DNA of 23,266 bases, from positions 1 through 23,266 of the forward strand of contig CAVWLB010000007.1 in the NCBI GenBank assembly GCA_963755695.1, written 5' to 3'. Source of the DNA: QHWT01 sp963755695 (GTDB lineage: Bacteria; Acidobacteriota; Vicinamibacteria; Vicinamibacterales; 2-12-FULL-66-21). Below, piece after piece: positions 17,222 through 23,266 of the stretch. The notes below the pieces were generated by a model, which had not been told where the DNA came from, did not search any database, and saw only the letters and a list, made by a program, of their open reading frames with translations. The first letter of the stretch is position 1, and every line of letters begins with the position of its first letter. A program made the position numbers and the translations under genes.

Positions 17222-17966
17222 TCATCGAAGGAGGTCGCGTGGCAGCCCGATCCGATTGAAGTCCCTGGCGGCGGCCTCAACGTGCCGGTGGCCGTTCCGG
17301 AGCGAGATCACGTGGTGGCCGGGAAGCAACGCGTCGAACTCCAGATCGAGGACGCGGTTCATCGACGCGGCGTACTCCTGGAGATTGCTGTCCGGCACGT
17401 TTTGCAGGATGATGGCACCCCCCCAGAAGACCAGATCAGACGCGAATAGATACCGTCGGGCGCGTCCTTGGAGCAGCAGGACATAGTGACCTGCGCAGTG
17501 ACCAGGAGTCGAGACCGCCGTGAGCTCGAGGGGACCGGCTGGGATCTGGTCTCCGTCAGAGAACTCGGTGGTGACGTCACACGGCTCCCACACGTAGTCG
17601 GCCGGGTAGAATCCGAAGGACTGCGCCCACGTGAGGCCGATCTGGTCCGCGTCTGCGGTGCGGATGGCCTGCGCAGCCTCGGCTGGCGCCCACAGCTCGG
17701 CGCCTGTCGCCCCGATCATGGCTGCGCAGCCTCCCGCGTGATCGGCGTGGTAGTGGGTGATCGACGACTCGCGACACCCGGGCCGGGTCGAGGCCGTCCT
17801 GTTTCATCGACTCGAGTATCTGGTCGGTGCCCGGTCCGAACCCGGAATCGACCATTATGAGTTCGTCGCCGGCGTCGATCACATACACATGGCAGTCGAG
17901 TCGGTGAGAGAGATTGAACCCGTAGTCGCCACCTCCGACGAGATACACGTCCTCGGTGAGTTTCAT
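17222..17966 (-). CDS. Metallo-beta-lactamase-fold hydrolase, one frameshift
   Basis: About 248 residues reconstructed. The start is ATG at 17966, one base after the SDR stop (MKLTEDVYLVGGGDYG). After MVDSGFGPGTDQILESMKQDGLDPARVS, an indel near 17760-17770 hides the metal-binding motif. The adjacent frame reads ITHYHADHAGGCAAMIGATGAELWAP, giving the complete HxHxDH set. Other ligands are present: H in STPGHCAGH, D in LFASDLVFWGG and H in LLPGHHV. It is a di-metal hydrolase of the broad MBL superfamily, whose members cleave thioesters, lactones, phosphoesters or glutathione conjugates. No extra domain or signal peptide is present, so it is cytosolic. Lactone or thioester hydrolysis would fit a catabolic operon, but this is inference. 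Confidence 0.85.
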
Positions 17967-17967
17967 C

Positions 17968-18763
17968 TCAGCTCTCCGGCACCGAATAGGCGTGGGCCGT
18001 GAGACCGCCGTCAACGACGAGGTTGATGCCCGTGACGTATGCCGCGTCATCGGATCCGAGGTATGCGAATGCTGCGGCGATGTCGTCGGCGGATGCGAGC
18101 CGTTTCAGTGGCACTACCGGGAAGCCCTCTGCGCGCCACTTGTCCATGAGTTCCTCGCCGACGAGGTCGACGGACTGCTGTGTGTCCGCGGGTCCCGGGC
18201 TGACGGCGTTCACGCGGATCCGATGGGGAGCGAGCTCGATCGCCATGGTCTGCGCCAGGTTGGCGACCCCCGCCTTCGCGGCCGAGTAGTGCGCGAACTC
18301 CGGACTGGCTCCCAGCGACGAGACGGAAGCCGTGAACAGGATCACACCGCCGTTGCCTGTCTCCACCATCGCGCGAGCGGCGCGTTGCGCGACCCGGAAG
18401 TACGCGGTCAGGTTGACCGCGATGACCTTGAGCCATGACTCGTCCGCCATGTCCAGGAAGGGCTCCTCCGTCCAGGCCGCGGCATTGGAGATCAAAACGT
18501 CGATGTGCCCTTCCGCGGCGACCACATGGTCGATCGCGTTGTGACAGCCCACCAGTTCCGCCAGCTCCGCGACGATCCCTTCCGATCGCACGCCGGACTC
18601 GCGAAGCTCCGCGGCGACCTTGGACGCCCGGTCGGCGAAGTGGTCGACCACGTATACCGCCGCGGCACCCTCATGCTGCATATCGGAGGGCCGACGCACG
18701 GCCAATGCCACTGCCGCCCCCGGTCACCAAGACGACCTTTCCGGCGTGTCTTTGGGACGCCAT
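17968..18763 (-). CDS. Short-chain dehydrogenase/reductase, first gene of the leftward operon, one frameshift
   Basis: About 265 residues reconstructed. The ATG at 18763 has an AAGGAG ribosome site 4 bases upstream and begins MASQRHAGKVVLVTGGGSGIGRASALRYA, containing the full TGGGSGIG cofactor motif. That frame stops at about 18675 and the protein continues in the next frame (HEGAAAVYVVDHFADRASKVAAELRESG). The cofactor-adjacent VVDHF has an aspartate, suggesting NAD. Further on are LISNAAAW (replacing NNAG), the catalytic SVSSLGASPEFAHYSAAKAG (S, Y, K) and VTGINLVVDGG. A start inside the gene at 18711 would lack the cofactor motif and should not be used. Being promoter-proximal, it is probably expressed most strongly. 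Substrate unknown. Confidence 0.85.
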
Positions 18764-18771
18764 ATTGCTCC

Positions 18772-18800
18772 TTGAAAAACGATTTTTCAGCGATTATGCT
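18772..18800 (+). promoter_or_regulatory. Candidate rightward promoter for the E1/M20/LacI operon
   Basis: TTGAAA (18772-18777), a 17-base spacer and TATGCT (18795-18800) match the sigma-70 type boxes at 5/6 and 4/6 positions. The start of transcription would be near 18807, leaving a leader of about 100 bases before the TTG start at 18911. The operator inverted repeat covers the -35 box and spacer. Confidence 0.45.
18773..18789. promoter_or_regulatory. Inverted repeat, probable operator for the LacI-family regulator
   Basis: TGAAAAACGATTTTTCA has perfect 7-bp arms (TGAAAAA/TTTTTCA) around CGA. LacI-family operators are typically palindromes with a central CG and TG/CA ends, and odd-length centres occur (lac O1). 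It is AT-rich in very GC-rich DNA, which makes a chance palindrome less likely. It sits at about +1 to +14 of the leftward promoter and covers the -35 and spacer of the rightward promoter, so one bound repressor could block both. A LacI-family gene lies at the end of the rightward operon (21903-22970). Binding by that protein is inferred, not shown. Confidence 0.7.
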
Positions 18801-18821
18801 CTACGCGATCAGCAAAGTCAA
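18793..18821 (-). promoter_or_regulatory. Candidate leftward promoter for the 15-gene operon
   Basis: On the minus strand TTGACT (18821-18816), a 17-base spacer and CATAAT (18798-18793) match sigma-70 type boxes at 5/6 each with ideal spacing. The predicted start near 18786 lies inside the inverted repeat, and the AAGGAG ribosome site (18773-18768) and ATG (18763) follow directly. The -10 box overlaps that of the rightward promoter, so the two cannot be occupied together. Confidence 0.6.
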
Positions 18822-18910
18822 GCGAGGGTGCAACCGGCGCGAAAACTCACCGGTCGCGAGCGTTTGAGCCGCTCAGGAAGCCCGGCCAAACCACCGAAAG
18901 GGGCGACTCC

Positions 18911-19837
18911 TTGGATCACGCAGAGGCCTTCAGGCGCTGCCTGAGAATCCGCACTGTCGAGGACCGGCTGCCGGAGCTGAAGGCCAGCGGGCTCGTCCAG
19001 GGATCGCTTCATCTCTGCAGTGGGCAGGAGGCCATCCCGGTCGCCACGTGCAACCAGCTCCGCGAGCAAGATCGCGTTGTCTGCACCTACCGCGGCCACG
19101 GCTGGGTCATCGCCCAAGGCGTGCCGCTCGCCGACTTCTTCGGTGAACTCATGGGCCGGGACTCCAAGCTGTGCGGCGGTAGGGGAGGCTCGGCCTATCT
19201 TTCAGCGCCGGCCTATGGACTGCTCGGAGAGAACTCGATCGTCGGCGGCGGCCTGCCGATCGCGGTCGGATCGGCCTTGCGATCGGCGCGGCTCCCGGAC
19301 GACGCTGTGACCGTCGCGGTGATCGGTGACGGCGCGCTCAACCAGGGGGCAGTCCATGAGGCGCTCAACTTCGCGGCGGTGCTCACCTTGCCATTGGTCG
19401 TAATCGTGGAGAACAACGGATATGCGGAGCTCACGCCGACAGACGCAATGTTCTCTGTCACGCCACTGGCGAAGCGGGCCGAAGCGTATGACATTCCGTG
19501 GCAGGTCGTCGACGGCAACGACATCGACGCGATCGGCGCCGTTATGCAAGAGGCGGTGGAAGCGGTCCGCACCGGAGGTGGGCCTTATCTGATCGAAGCT
19601 CGCACCCACCGCCTGTCGGGACATTACGATCTGGATCCGCAGAGCTATCGACCCGCTGACGAGCTTGAGAACGCGATGCTCAACGAACCGCTCGCCCGAC
19701 TCTCGAGCGTGCTGCCCTCCGATGTCGTGAACGCGATCAGGACTGAGGTCTCCGAGGAGATCGACCGTGCGATCGATCAGGCGAAGGGTATGCCGCTCCC
19801 CGCCGTCGACACGGCTCAAAGGCACGTCTATGCCTAG
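18911..19837 (+). CDS. Thiamine-diphosphate 2-oxoacid (or acetoin-type) dehydrogenase E1, alpha subunit
   Basis: A 308-residue alpha subunit of a heterotetrameric, thiamine-diphosphate-dependent E1. The cofactor motif is GDGALNQGAVHEALNFAAVLTLPLVVIVENN, with GDG at 139-141 and ENN at 167-169. R61-G-H63 corresponds to the YRGHG active-site segment. The loop THRLSGHYDLDPQSYR (232-247) stands where YRYHGHSMSDPxxYR is normal. The usual GKGGSMH motif reads GRGGSAY (91-96), with tyrosine for histidine. The start is TTG at 18911 with AAAGGGG upstream. Its end overlaps the beta-subunit start by 8 bases. No E2 or E3 gene is present, so it may borrow those from elsewhere or act without them as a decarboxylase or C-C lyase. 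It most resembles AcoA/PdhA-type proteins; the substrate is not known. Confidence 0.9.
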   Translation: MDHAEAFRRCLRIRTVEDRLPELKASGLVQGSLHLCSGQEAIPVATCNQLREQDRVVCTYRGHGWVIAQGVPLADFFGELMGRDSKLCGGRGGSAYLSAPAYGLLGENSIVGGGLPIAVGSALRSARLPDDAVTVAVIGDGALNQGAVHEALNFAAVLTLPLVVIVENNGYAELTPTDAMFSVTPLAKRAEAYDIPWQVVDGNDIDAIGAVMQEAVEAVRTGGGPYLIEARTHRLSGHYDLDPQSYRPADELENAMLNEPLARLSSVLPSDVVNAIRTEVSEEIDRAIDQAKGMPLPAVDTAQRHVYA

Positions 19838-20846
19838 CACCACTCCAGGCACCGAGACGCTTTCCTACATCCGCGCTGTCAACGAAGCGCTGCGATGGGC
19901 GCTGGACGAGTATCCGGAGTCCCTCGTCTTCGGAGAAGACGTCGGTCTCCCCGGAGGGCCGTACGGCGCCAGCCGCGATCTCCATGCGGCGTTCGGCGAT
20001 CGCGTGTTCGATACGCCGATCTCCGAGTCGGCGATTCTCGGCGCCGCCATCGGATCGGCTATCTGCGGCATGCGCCCGATCGTCGAGATCATGTTCGCAG
20101 ACTTCTTTTTCGTTGCGTTTGACCAGGTGATCAACCAAGCCAGCAACGTGCGCTACGTCTCAAACGGAAACCAGAGATGCCCGGTTACGATCCGCTCTCA
20201 GCAGGGTGCGACCATAGGTTCGTGCGCGCAGCACTCACAGTGCATCGAGGCAATCCTCGCGCACATCCCGGGAATCCGAGTTGGCCTCCCAGCCTTCCCG
20301 GGAGACGCGTTTCAAATGCTTCGCTCAGGCATCGCGTGTGATGACCCGGTGGTGATCCTGGAGTCGCGGGCTCTGTACGCGCGAACGGGCGCCGTCGAGC
20401 TCGACTCCCCGCTGGAAGCCCTCGGCGGATCCCGCCTGCTGCGCAGCGGAACCGACCTCACGATGGTCACGTGGGGCCAGGCCGTGCATCACTGCCTGAG
20501 CGCCGCCGAAGCGCTGGCCCGAGAGGGGGTATCGGTCGATCTGATCGACCTTCGCTGGATCAACCCACTGGACTTCGATGCGGTGCTCGCGTCGCTCGAA
20601 CGAACAACTCGACTGATGGTCGTGCACGAGGCCAACCTGACCGCAGGTTTCGGTGCCGAGGTTGCGGCGCGCGCTGCAAGCGATGGCTTTTGGTCGCTCG
20701 ACGCTCCGGTCGTCCGGGTCGGAGCTCCGGACATCCGCGTGCCGGCCGCCCCGTCTCTCCAATCGGAGGTCTTGGTCGATCCCGACCAGATCGTCCGGGC
20801 TGCCAATCGACTCTTCCACGGCGACGTCCGCGACGGAAATGACTGA
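19830..20846 (+). CDS. Thiamine-diphosphate 2-oxoacid (or acetoin-type) dehydrogenase E1, beta subunit
   Basis: A 338-residue beta subunit that pairs with the product of the preceding gene. The activating glutamate E36 is in FGEDVG. ISESAILGAAIGSAICGMRPIVEIMFADF (64-92) is the standard E1-beta segment. The active-site histidine H135 is kept in CAQHSQC, although the surrounding glycine and serine of the usual GAQHSQS are replaced by cysteines. The C-terminal transketolase domain (from about 205) includes ALAREGVSVDLIDLRWINPLD and VVHEANLTAGFGAEVAARAA. ATG at 19830 was chosen because it follows an AAAGG site and overlaps the alpha stop; an upstream ATG at 19767 reads alpha sequence out of frame. 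The stop overlaps the M20 start by 8 bases. Translational coupling is likely throughout this operon. Confidence 0.92.
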   Translation: MPSTTPGTETLSYIRAVNEALRWALDEYPESLVFGEDVGLPGGPYGASRDLHAAFGDRVFDTPISESAILGAAIGSAICGMRPIVEIMFADFFFVAFDQVINQASNVRYVSNGNQRCPVTIRSQQGATIGSCAQHSQCIEAILAHIPGIRVGLPAFPGDAFQMLRSGIACDDPVVILESRALYARTGAVELDSPLEALGGSRLLRSGTDLTMVTWGQAVHHCLSAAEALAREGVSVDLIDLRWINPLDFDAVLASLERTTRLMVVHEANLTAGFGAEVAARAASDGFWSLDAPVVRVGAPDIRVPAAPSLQSEVLVDPDQIVRAANRLFHGDVRDGND

Positions 20847-21906
20847 TCGAGATTCTGAGGCGCTGCTTGCCGAGATCTCGAGGATCGCGCTGATCCCCAG
20901 CCCGACGTTTGCTGAGGAGCCACGGTTGGAGTGGCTGGTCGAGCGGCTGCGAGACGCCCCCGGCGAGTGCCATCGAGACGCGGTCGGGAATCTGATCTGG
21001 TCGTGGGGGAGTGAACGTCCACGTCTGCTGGTCACCGCGCACGTCGACACCGTGTTCCCGACGACAACACCGCTCTCCGTCGAGCGCAACGGCGACTGGC
21101 TCGTCGGGCCTGGAGTGGGTGACAACGCGGCGGCGATCGCGGTCACCGTGCGCGTGGTTGAGCACCTCCTTCACACACGGAATCTGCGCGCAGCGGCAGT
21201 TGCGTTCACCGTGTGCGAGGAGGGCCTTGGGAACCTTCGGGGCGCGAGGCAGGCCTGCTCCGACCTCGAGCCTGAGGCGGTGATCGCAGTCGAAGGGCAC
21301 GGACTCGACGTGATCGTGTGCGATGCCCACGGCAGTGTCCGGGCGCGGCTGACAATCGACGGGCCAGGTGGTCACGCCTGGACCGACCGCGCTCGCCCAA
21401 GCGCAGTCCATGAGTTAGTGCAGCTTGGCTCCGCGCTAATCGCTCACGGCAAGGTCGACGCTCCCGTGAACATCGGACTCATCACGGGTGGGCTCTCGAT
21501 CAACGGGATCGCCGAGCACGCCGAGCTTCTGGTCGAGAAGCGCTCCAGCGACCCGGCAGAGTTGGCGTCATTCGTGTCGTTGCTGAACGAGCTGCGAACT
21601 CAACCACCGCTGGAGCTGGAGGTCGAGATGCTGGGCGAGCGGCCCGCAGGAACCCTTGCTCGGGACGATCCACTGCTCGAGACCGTCCGAGCGGTTCGGC
21701 AGGAACTCGGACTCGACGACGTGCTGGAATCGGGATCCACGGACGCGAACGCGGCCGTCGGTCTCGGAATTCCTGCGCTGAGCCTCGGCGTCTCCCGCGG
21801 GCAGGACATGCACACGCTTCACGAGAGGATCGACATCAGCTCTCTGGCCTCCGGTGTGAGACAGCTGGAGCAGGTCCTGACCTCTGCGCTCGTCGACACG
21901 GGATGA
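20839..21906 (+). CDS. M20-family metallo-hydrolase (peptidase/amidohydrolase)
   Basis: A 355-residue co-catalytic zinc hydrolase cleaving a peptide or amide bond of a small substrate. All expected ligands are visible: H68 and D70 in VTAHVDT, bridging D95 in GVGDNAAA, catalytic and metal E127/E128 in TVCEEGLGN, the aspartate in GSTDANAAVGLGIP and a late histidine in HTLHERID. The dimerisation domain contains the conserved GPGGHAW. No signal peptide, so it acts in the cytosol after import. The ATG at 20839 overlaps the E1-beta stop, and the LacI start overlaps its stop as ATGA. Family members include carboxypeptidase G2, ArgE, DapE and PepT. A substrate with an amide bond is therefore likely for the pathway, in keeping with a peptide/opine-type importer. 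Exact specificity unknown. Confidence 0.92.
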   Translation: MTDRDSEALLAEISRIALIPSPTFAEEPRLEWLVERLRDAPGECHRDAVGNLIWSWGSERPRLLVTAHVDTVFPTTTPLSVERNGDWLVGPGVGDNAAAIAVTVRVVEHLLHTRNLRAAAVAFTVCEEGLGNLRGARQACSDLEPEAVIAVEGHGLDVIVCDAHGSVRARLTIDGPGGHAWTDRARPSAVHELVQLGSALIAHGKVDAPVNIGLITGGLSINGIAEHAELLVEKRSSDPAELASFVSLLNELRTQPPLELEVEMLGERPAGTLARDDPLLETVRAVRQELGLDDVLESGSTDANAAVGLGIPALSLGVSRGQDMHTLHERIDISSLASGVRQLEQVLTSALVDTG

Positions 21907-22970
21907 CGCCGAAGCCCCCCGAGCCAAGCACGGGTGGCGCGCTGCGCGGAGTTGCTCGCCTGGCGGATGTGGCTGCCTTGGCCGGGGTGGGTACCTCGAT
22001 TGCATCACGAGTGCTGAACAACGACGCCACAGTCGGTGTCCGGCCCGAGACGCGTGCCCGGATCATCGCGGCCGCGAAGGACTTGAACTACAGCCCCAAC
22101 GCCGCCGCCCGAGGGCTGAAGCTCCAACGAACAACCACCATAGGGCTGGTGATTCCGAACCTGGCTTACCCCGTGAACTCCGAGATCATCCGTGGAGCGG
22201 AGCGCGCCACCTCGGACGCAGGGTATGTCCTGCTGATCGCAGATGCCGAAGAGTTCCTGCAGGCTGGCCAGGCCTATCGCCGACTCTTGCTGGAACGCCG
22301 CGTCGACGGACTCCTCCTCGCCAGCGCGACAACCTCCGAACCGTTCCTGCGTGACATCGTCAAGACCGATTTGCCGCTGATCCTGGTGAACCGTCGCGCC
22401 GGGAGCGTGGCGCCGAGCATCACGGTGGACGATGCGCTCGGGATGCGACTTGCGGTCGAGCACCTACTTGACCTCGGACACCGCAGAGTCGGCTACGTCT
22501 CCGGGCCTGCGGACGCCGACACGGCTCGACGCCGGCTCGATGGGTATCTGGGCGCATTGCGGGACGGCGGGGTGAAGCCTGCGGTCGGTCGCGTCGTCGC
22601 ATCGTCGTTCGACGAGGCAAGCGGGTACGAAGCGTGCCTGGAACTGCTCCGGCGGTGGCGCAAGCCACCGACCGCCATCACGGTGTGGAGCGTAGCCGCA
22701 GCCATCGGCGTCCTCGCCGGACTCGCGGCGCAGGGGCTCCGCGTCCCCCAAGATGTCTCCGTTGTGGCCTTCCACGACGCCCCTCTGGCGGAGTACCTCC
22801 AGCCACCTCTAACGACGGTGCGCATGCCACTTGCCGAGATGGCGGCGCGTGGCGTCGACGCCTTACTGAGGCGAATCGACGGACACGCGGTGGAAAGCCA
22901 GGTCATTCCAACCCGACCAGTGGTGGTCACCCGAGCATCGACGTGCCATGTAGGATCGTATTCGTACTGA
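21903..22970 (+). CDS. LacI-family transcriptional regulator
   Basis: A 355-residue repressor-type regulator. The helix-turn-helix is near residues 18-40 (ARLADVAALAGVGTSIASRVLNN), with recognition helix TSIASRVLN instead of the common SVATVSRVLN. The hinge helix is SPNAAARGLK (64-73). A periplasmic-binding-protein-like effector domain follows from TTIGLVIPNLAYPVNSEIIRGAE to the end, including RRVDGLLLAS, GHRRVGYVSGP and VSVVAFHD. The ATG overlaps the M20 stop as ATGA (21903-21906). It is the last gene of the rightward operon, so it should be autoregulated if it binds the inverted repeat at 18773-18789, the only long intergenic gap within the cluster. The effector is probably the imported compound or a metabolite; inference. 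Confidence 0.93.
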   Translation: MTPKPPEPSTGGALRGVARLADVAALAGVGTSIASRVLNNDATVGVRPETRARIIAAAKDLNYSPNAAARGLKLQRTTTIGLVIPNLAYPVNSEIIRGAERATSDAGYVLLIADAEEFLQAGQAYRRLLLERRVDGLLLASATTSEPFLRDIVKTDLPLILVNRRAGSVAPSITVDDALGMRLAVEHLLDLGHRRVGYVSGPADADTARRRLDGYLGALRDGGVKPAVGRVVASSFDEASGYEACLELLRRWRKPPTAITVWSVAAAIGVLAGLAAQGLRVPQDVSVVAFHDAPLAEYLQPPLTTVRMPLAEMAARGVDALLRRIDGHAVESQVIPTRPVVVTRASTCHVGSYSY

Positions 22971-23041
22971 GACGTCAGCAGGGACCTGACGGTGCTGCCA
23001 TCACGCCTCCACTGGTCAAGCGGTTCGACACGGTGTCTCGA

Positions 23042-23070
23042 GGCATCCGACGAACTGCCCGTCGGATGCC
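23042..23070 (+). terminator. Strong hairpin downstream of the LacI gene
   Basis: A perfect 11-bp inverted repeat (GGCATCCGACG / CGTCGGATGCC) with a 7-base loop, 71 bases after the LacI stop. No T-run follows, so it is not a textbook intrinsic terminator, but T-poor hairpins often end transcripts in actinomycetes. Its last three bases touch the possible start of the tRNA-like structure described next. Confidence 0.5.
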
Positions 23071-23194
23071 GGGTGGCGCGCTGGGTGGCGCATGTGCGAT
23101 GAATTCAGCTCAGCGAAGCCAGATCTCCGCGGTCTTCAAAACCGGCAGGCCGATGTAGCCCATCGGTTGTTAGGTTCGACTCCTGCGCCCCGGC
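23068..23194 (+). tRNA. selC: Selenocysteine-tRNA-like sequence (3' half clear, 5' half abnormal)
   Basis: From 23129 the sequence fits the 3' half of tRNA-Sec. The anticodon arm is CGGT-CTTCAAA-ACCG with anticodon UCA (34-40 of the 23100s), and there is a long variable arm (CCGATG at 23150-23155 pairing with CATCGG at 23160-23165). The T-arm TAGG-TTCGACT-CCTG is at 23171-23185. Bases 23068-23078 can pair with 23186-23194 as an acceptor stem with two bulges, and GCGC-TGGGTG-GCGC (23078-23091) could be a D-arm. However, about 37 extra bases (23092-23128) then separate the D-arm from the anticodon arm, and the fifth T-stem and anticodon pairs mismatch. It could be a degenerate or interrupted selC, a misassembled one, or only a 3'-half remnant from integration. 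Confidence 0.4.
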
Positions 23195-23266
23195 CCGACT
23201 GGGCCAGCCGTACATGCCGCCCAGCATCGAGACTCCGACCTGCCAACCGATGCCGTGGAGTGCCAC

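Noticed and set aside
23105..23266. A minus-strand open frame entering from the right edge
   Set aside because: The first part is protein-like (ALHGIGWQVGVSMLGGMYGWP), but it then reads straight through the reverse complement of the tRNA-like sequence (PAGFEDRGD), a typical artefact of tRNA antisense. A short real C-terminus at the very edge cannot be excluded.
1..23266. CRISPR array or phage genes
   Set aside because: No regularly spaced repeats, cas genes, integrase, capsid or transposase genes were seen.

Overview
The window looks like chromosomal DNA from a high-GC actinomycete. GTG and TTG starts are common, genes are packed with 4-base overlaps, and the peptide-binding lipoprotein carries a Tat-type signal, a lipobox and a poly-serine linker. 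I would guess soil Thermoleophilia (Solirubrobacterales-like), but this is inference. The sequence carries many single-base indels that break genes while leaving the protein readable in the neighbouring frame, so several genes below are described as reconstructions across frameshifts.

Left part (1-5129): a possible gene 3' end; a minus-strand tandem-GAF class III nucleotide cyclase (184-2064); a 365-bp gap with a 16-bp direct repeat; a plus-strand membrane-anchored protein (2430-3425); a heavily frameshifted minus-strand TolB/PD40 beta-propeller lipoprotein (3685-4817); and a 312-bp gap with nothing recognisable.

Main part (5130-22970): a divergent catabolic gene cluster built around one intergenic region (18764-18910). 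Leftward runs an apparent 15-gene operon: SDR, metallo-beta-lactamase-fold hydrolase, cupin, a complete peptide/opine-type ABC importer (binding protein, two permeases, two ATPases), a degenerate alpha/beta-hydrolase, a PYROXD2/phytoene-desaturase-like FAD oxidoreductase, a VOC protein, a Gfo/Idh/MocA oxidoreductase, a second SDR, a family-1 solute-binding-like protein without a signal peptide, and a SnoaL-like protein. Many junctions are 4-base stop/start overlaps (ATGA, GTGA, TTGA and apparently CTGA). Rightward run 2-oxoacid dehydrogenase E1 alpha and beta, an M20 metallo-hydrolase and a LacI-family regulator, each overlapping the next.

The intergenic region holds a 17-bp inverted repeat with 7-bp arms, TGAAAAACGATTTTTCA. 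It lies just downstream of a strong leftward promoter and inside a weaker rightward promoter. The simplest model is that the LacI-family protein represses both arms until an imported substrate or its product is present. The enzymes suggest import of a small amide, peptide-like or opine-like compound, hydrolysis by the M20 enzyme, oxidation by the FAD, Gfo/Idh and SDR enzymes, and thiamine-diphosphate chemistry on a 2-oxo or acyloin intermediate. The substrate cannot be read from the sequence.

Right end (22971-23266): a strong hairpin after the LacI gene, then a sequence resembling the 3' half of a selenocysteine tRNA (UCA anticodon loop, long variable arm, T-arm). It may be a degenerate selC, a selC disrupted by an insertion, or an integration-site remnant marking the edge of the cluster.
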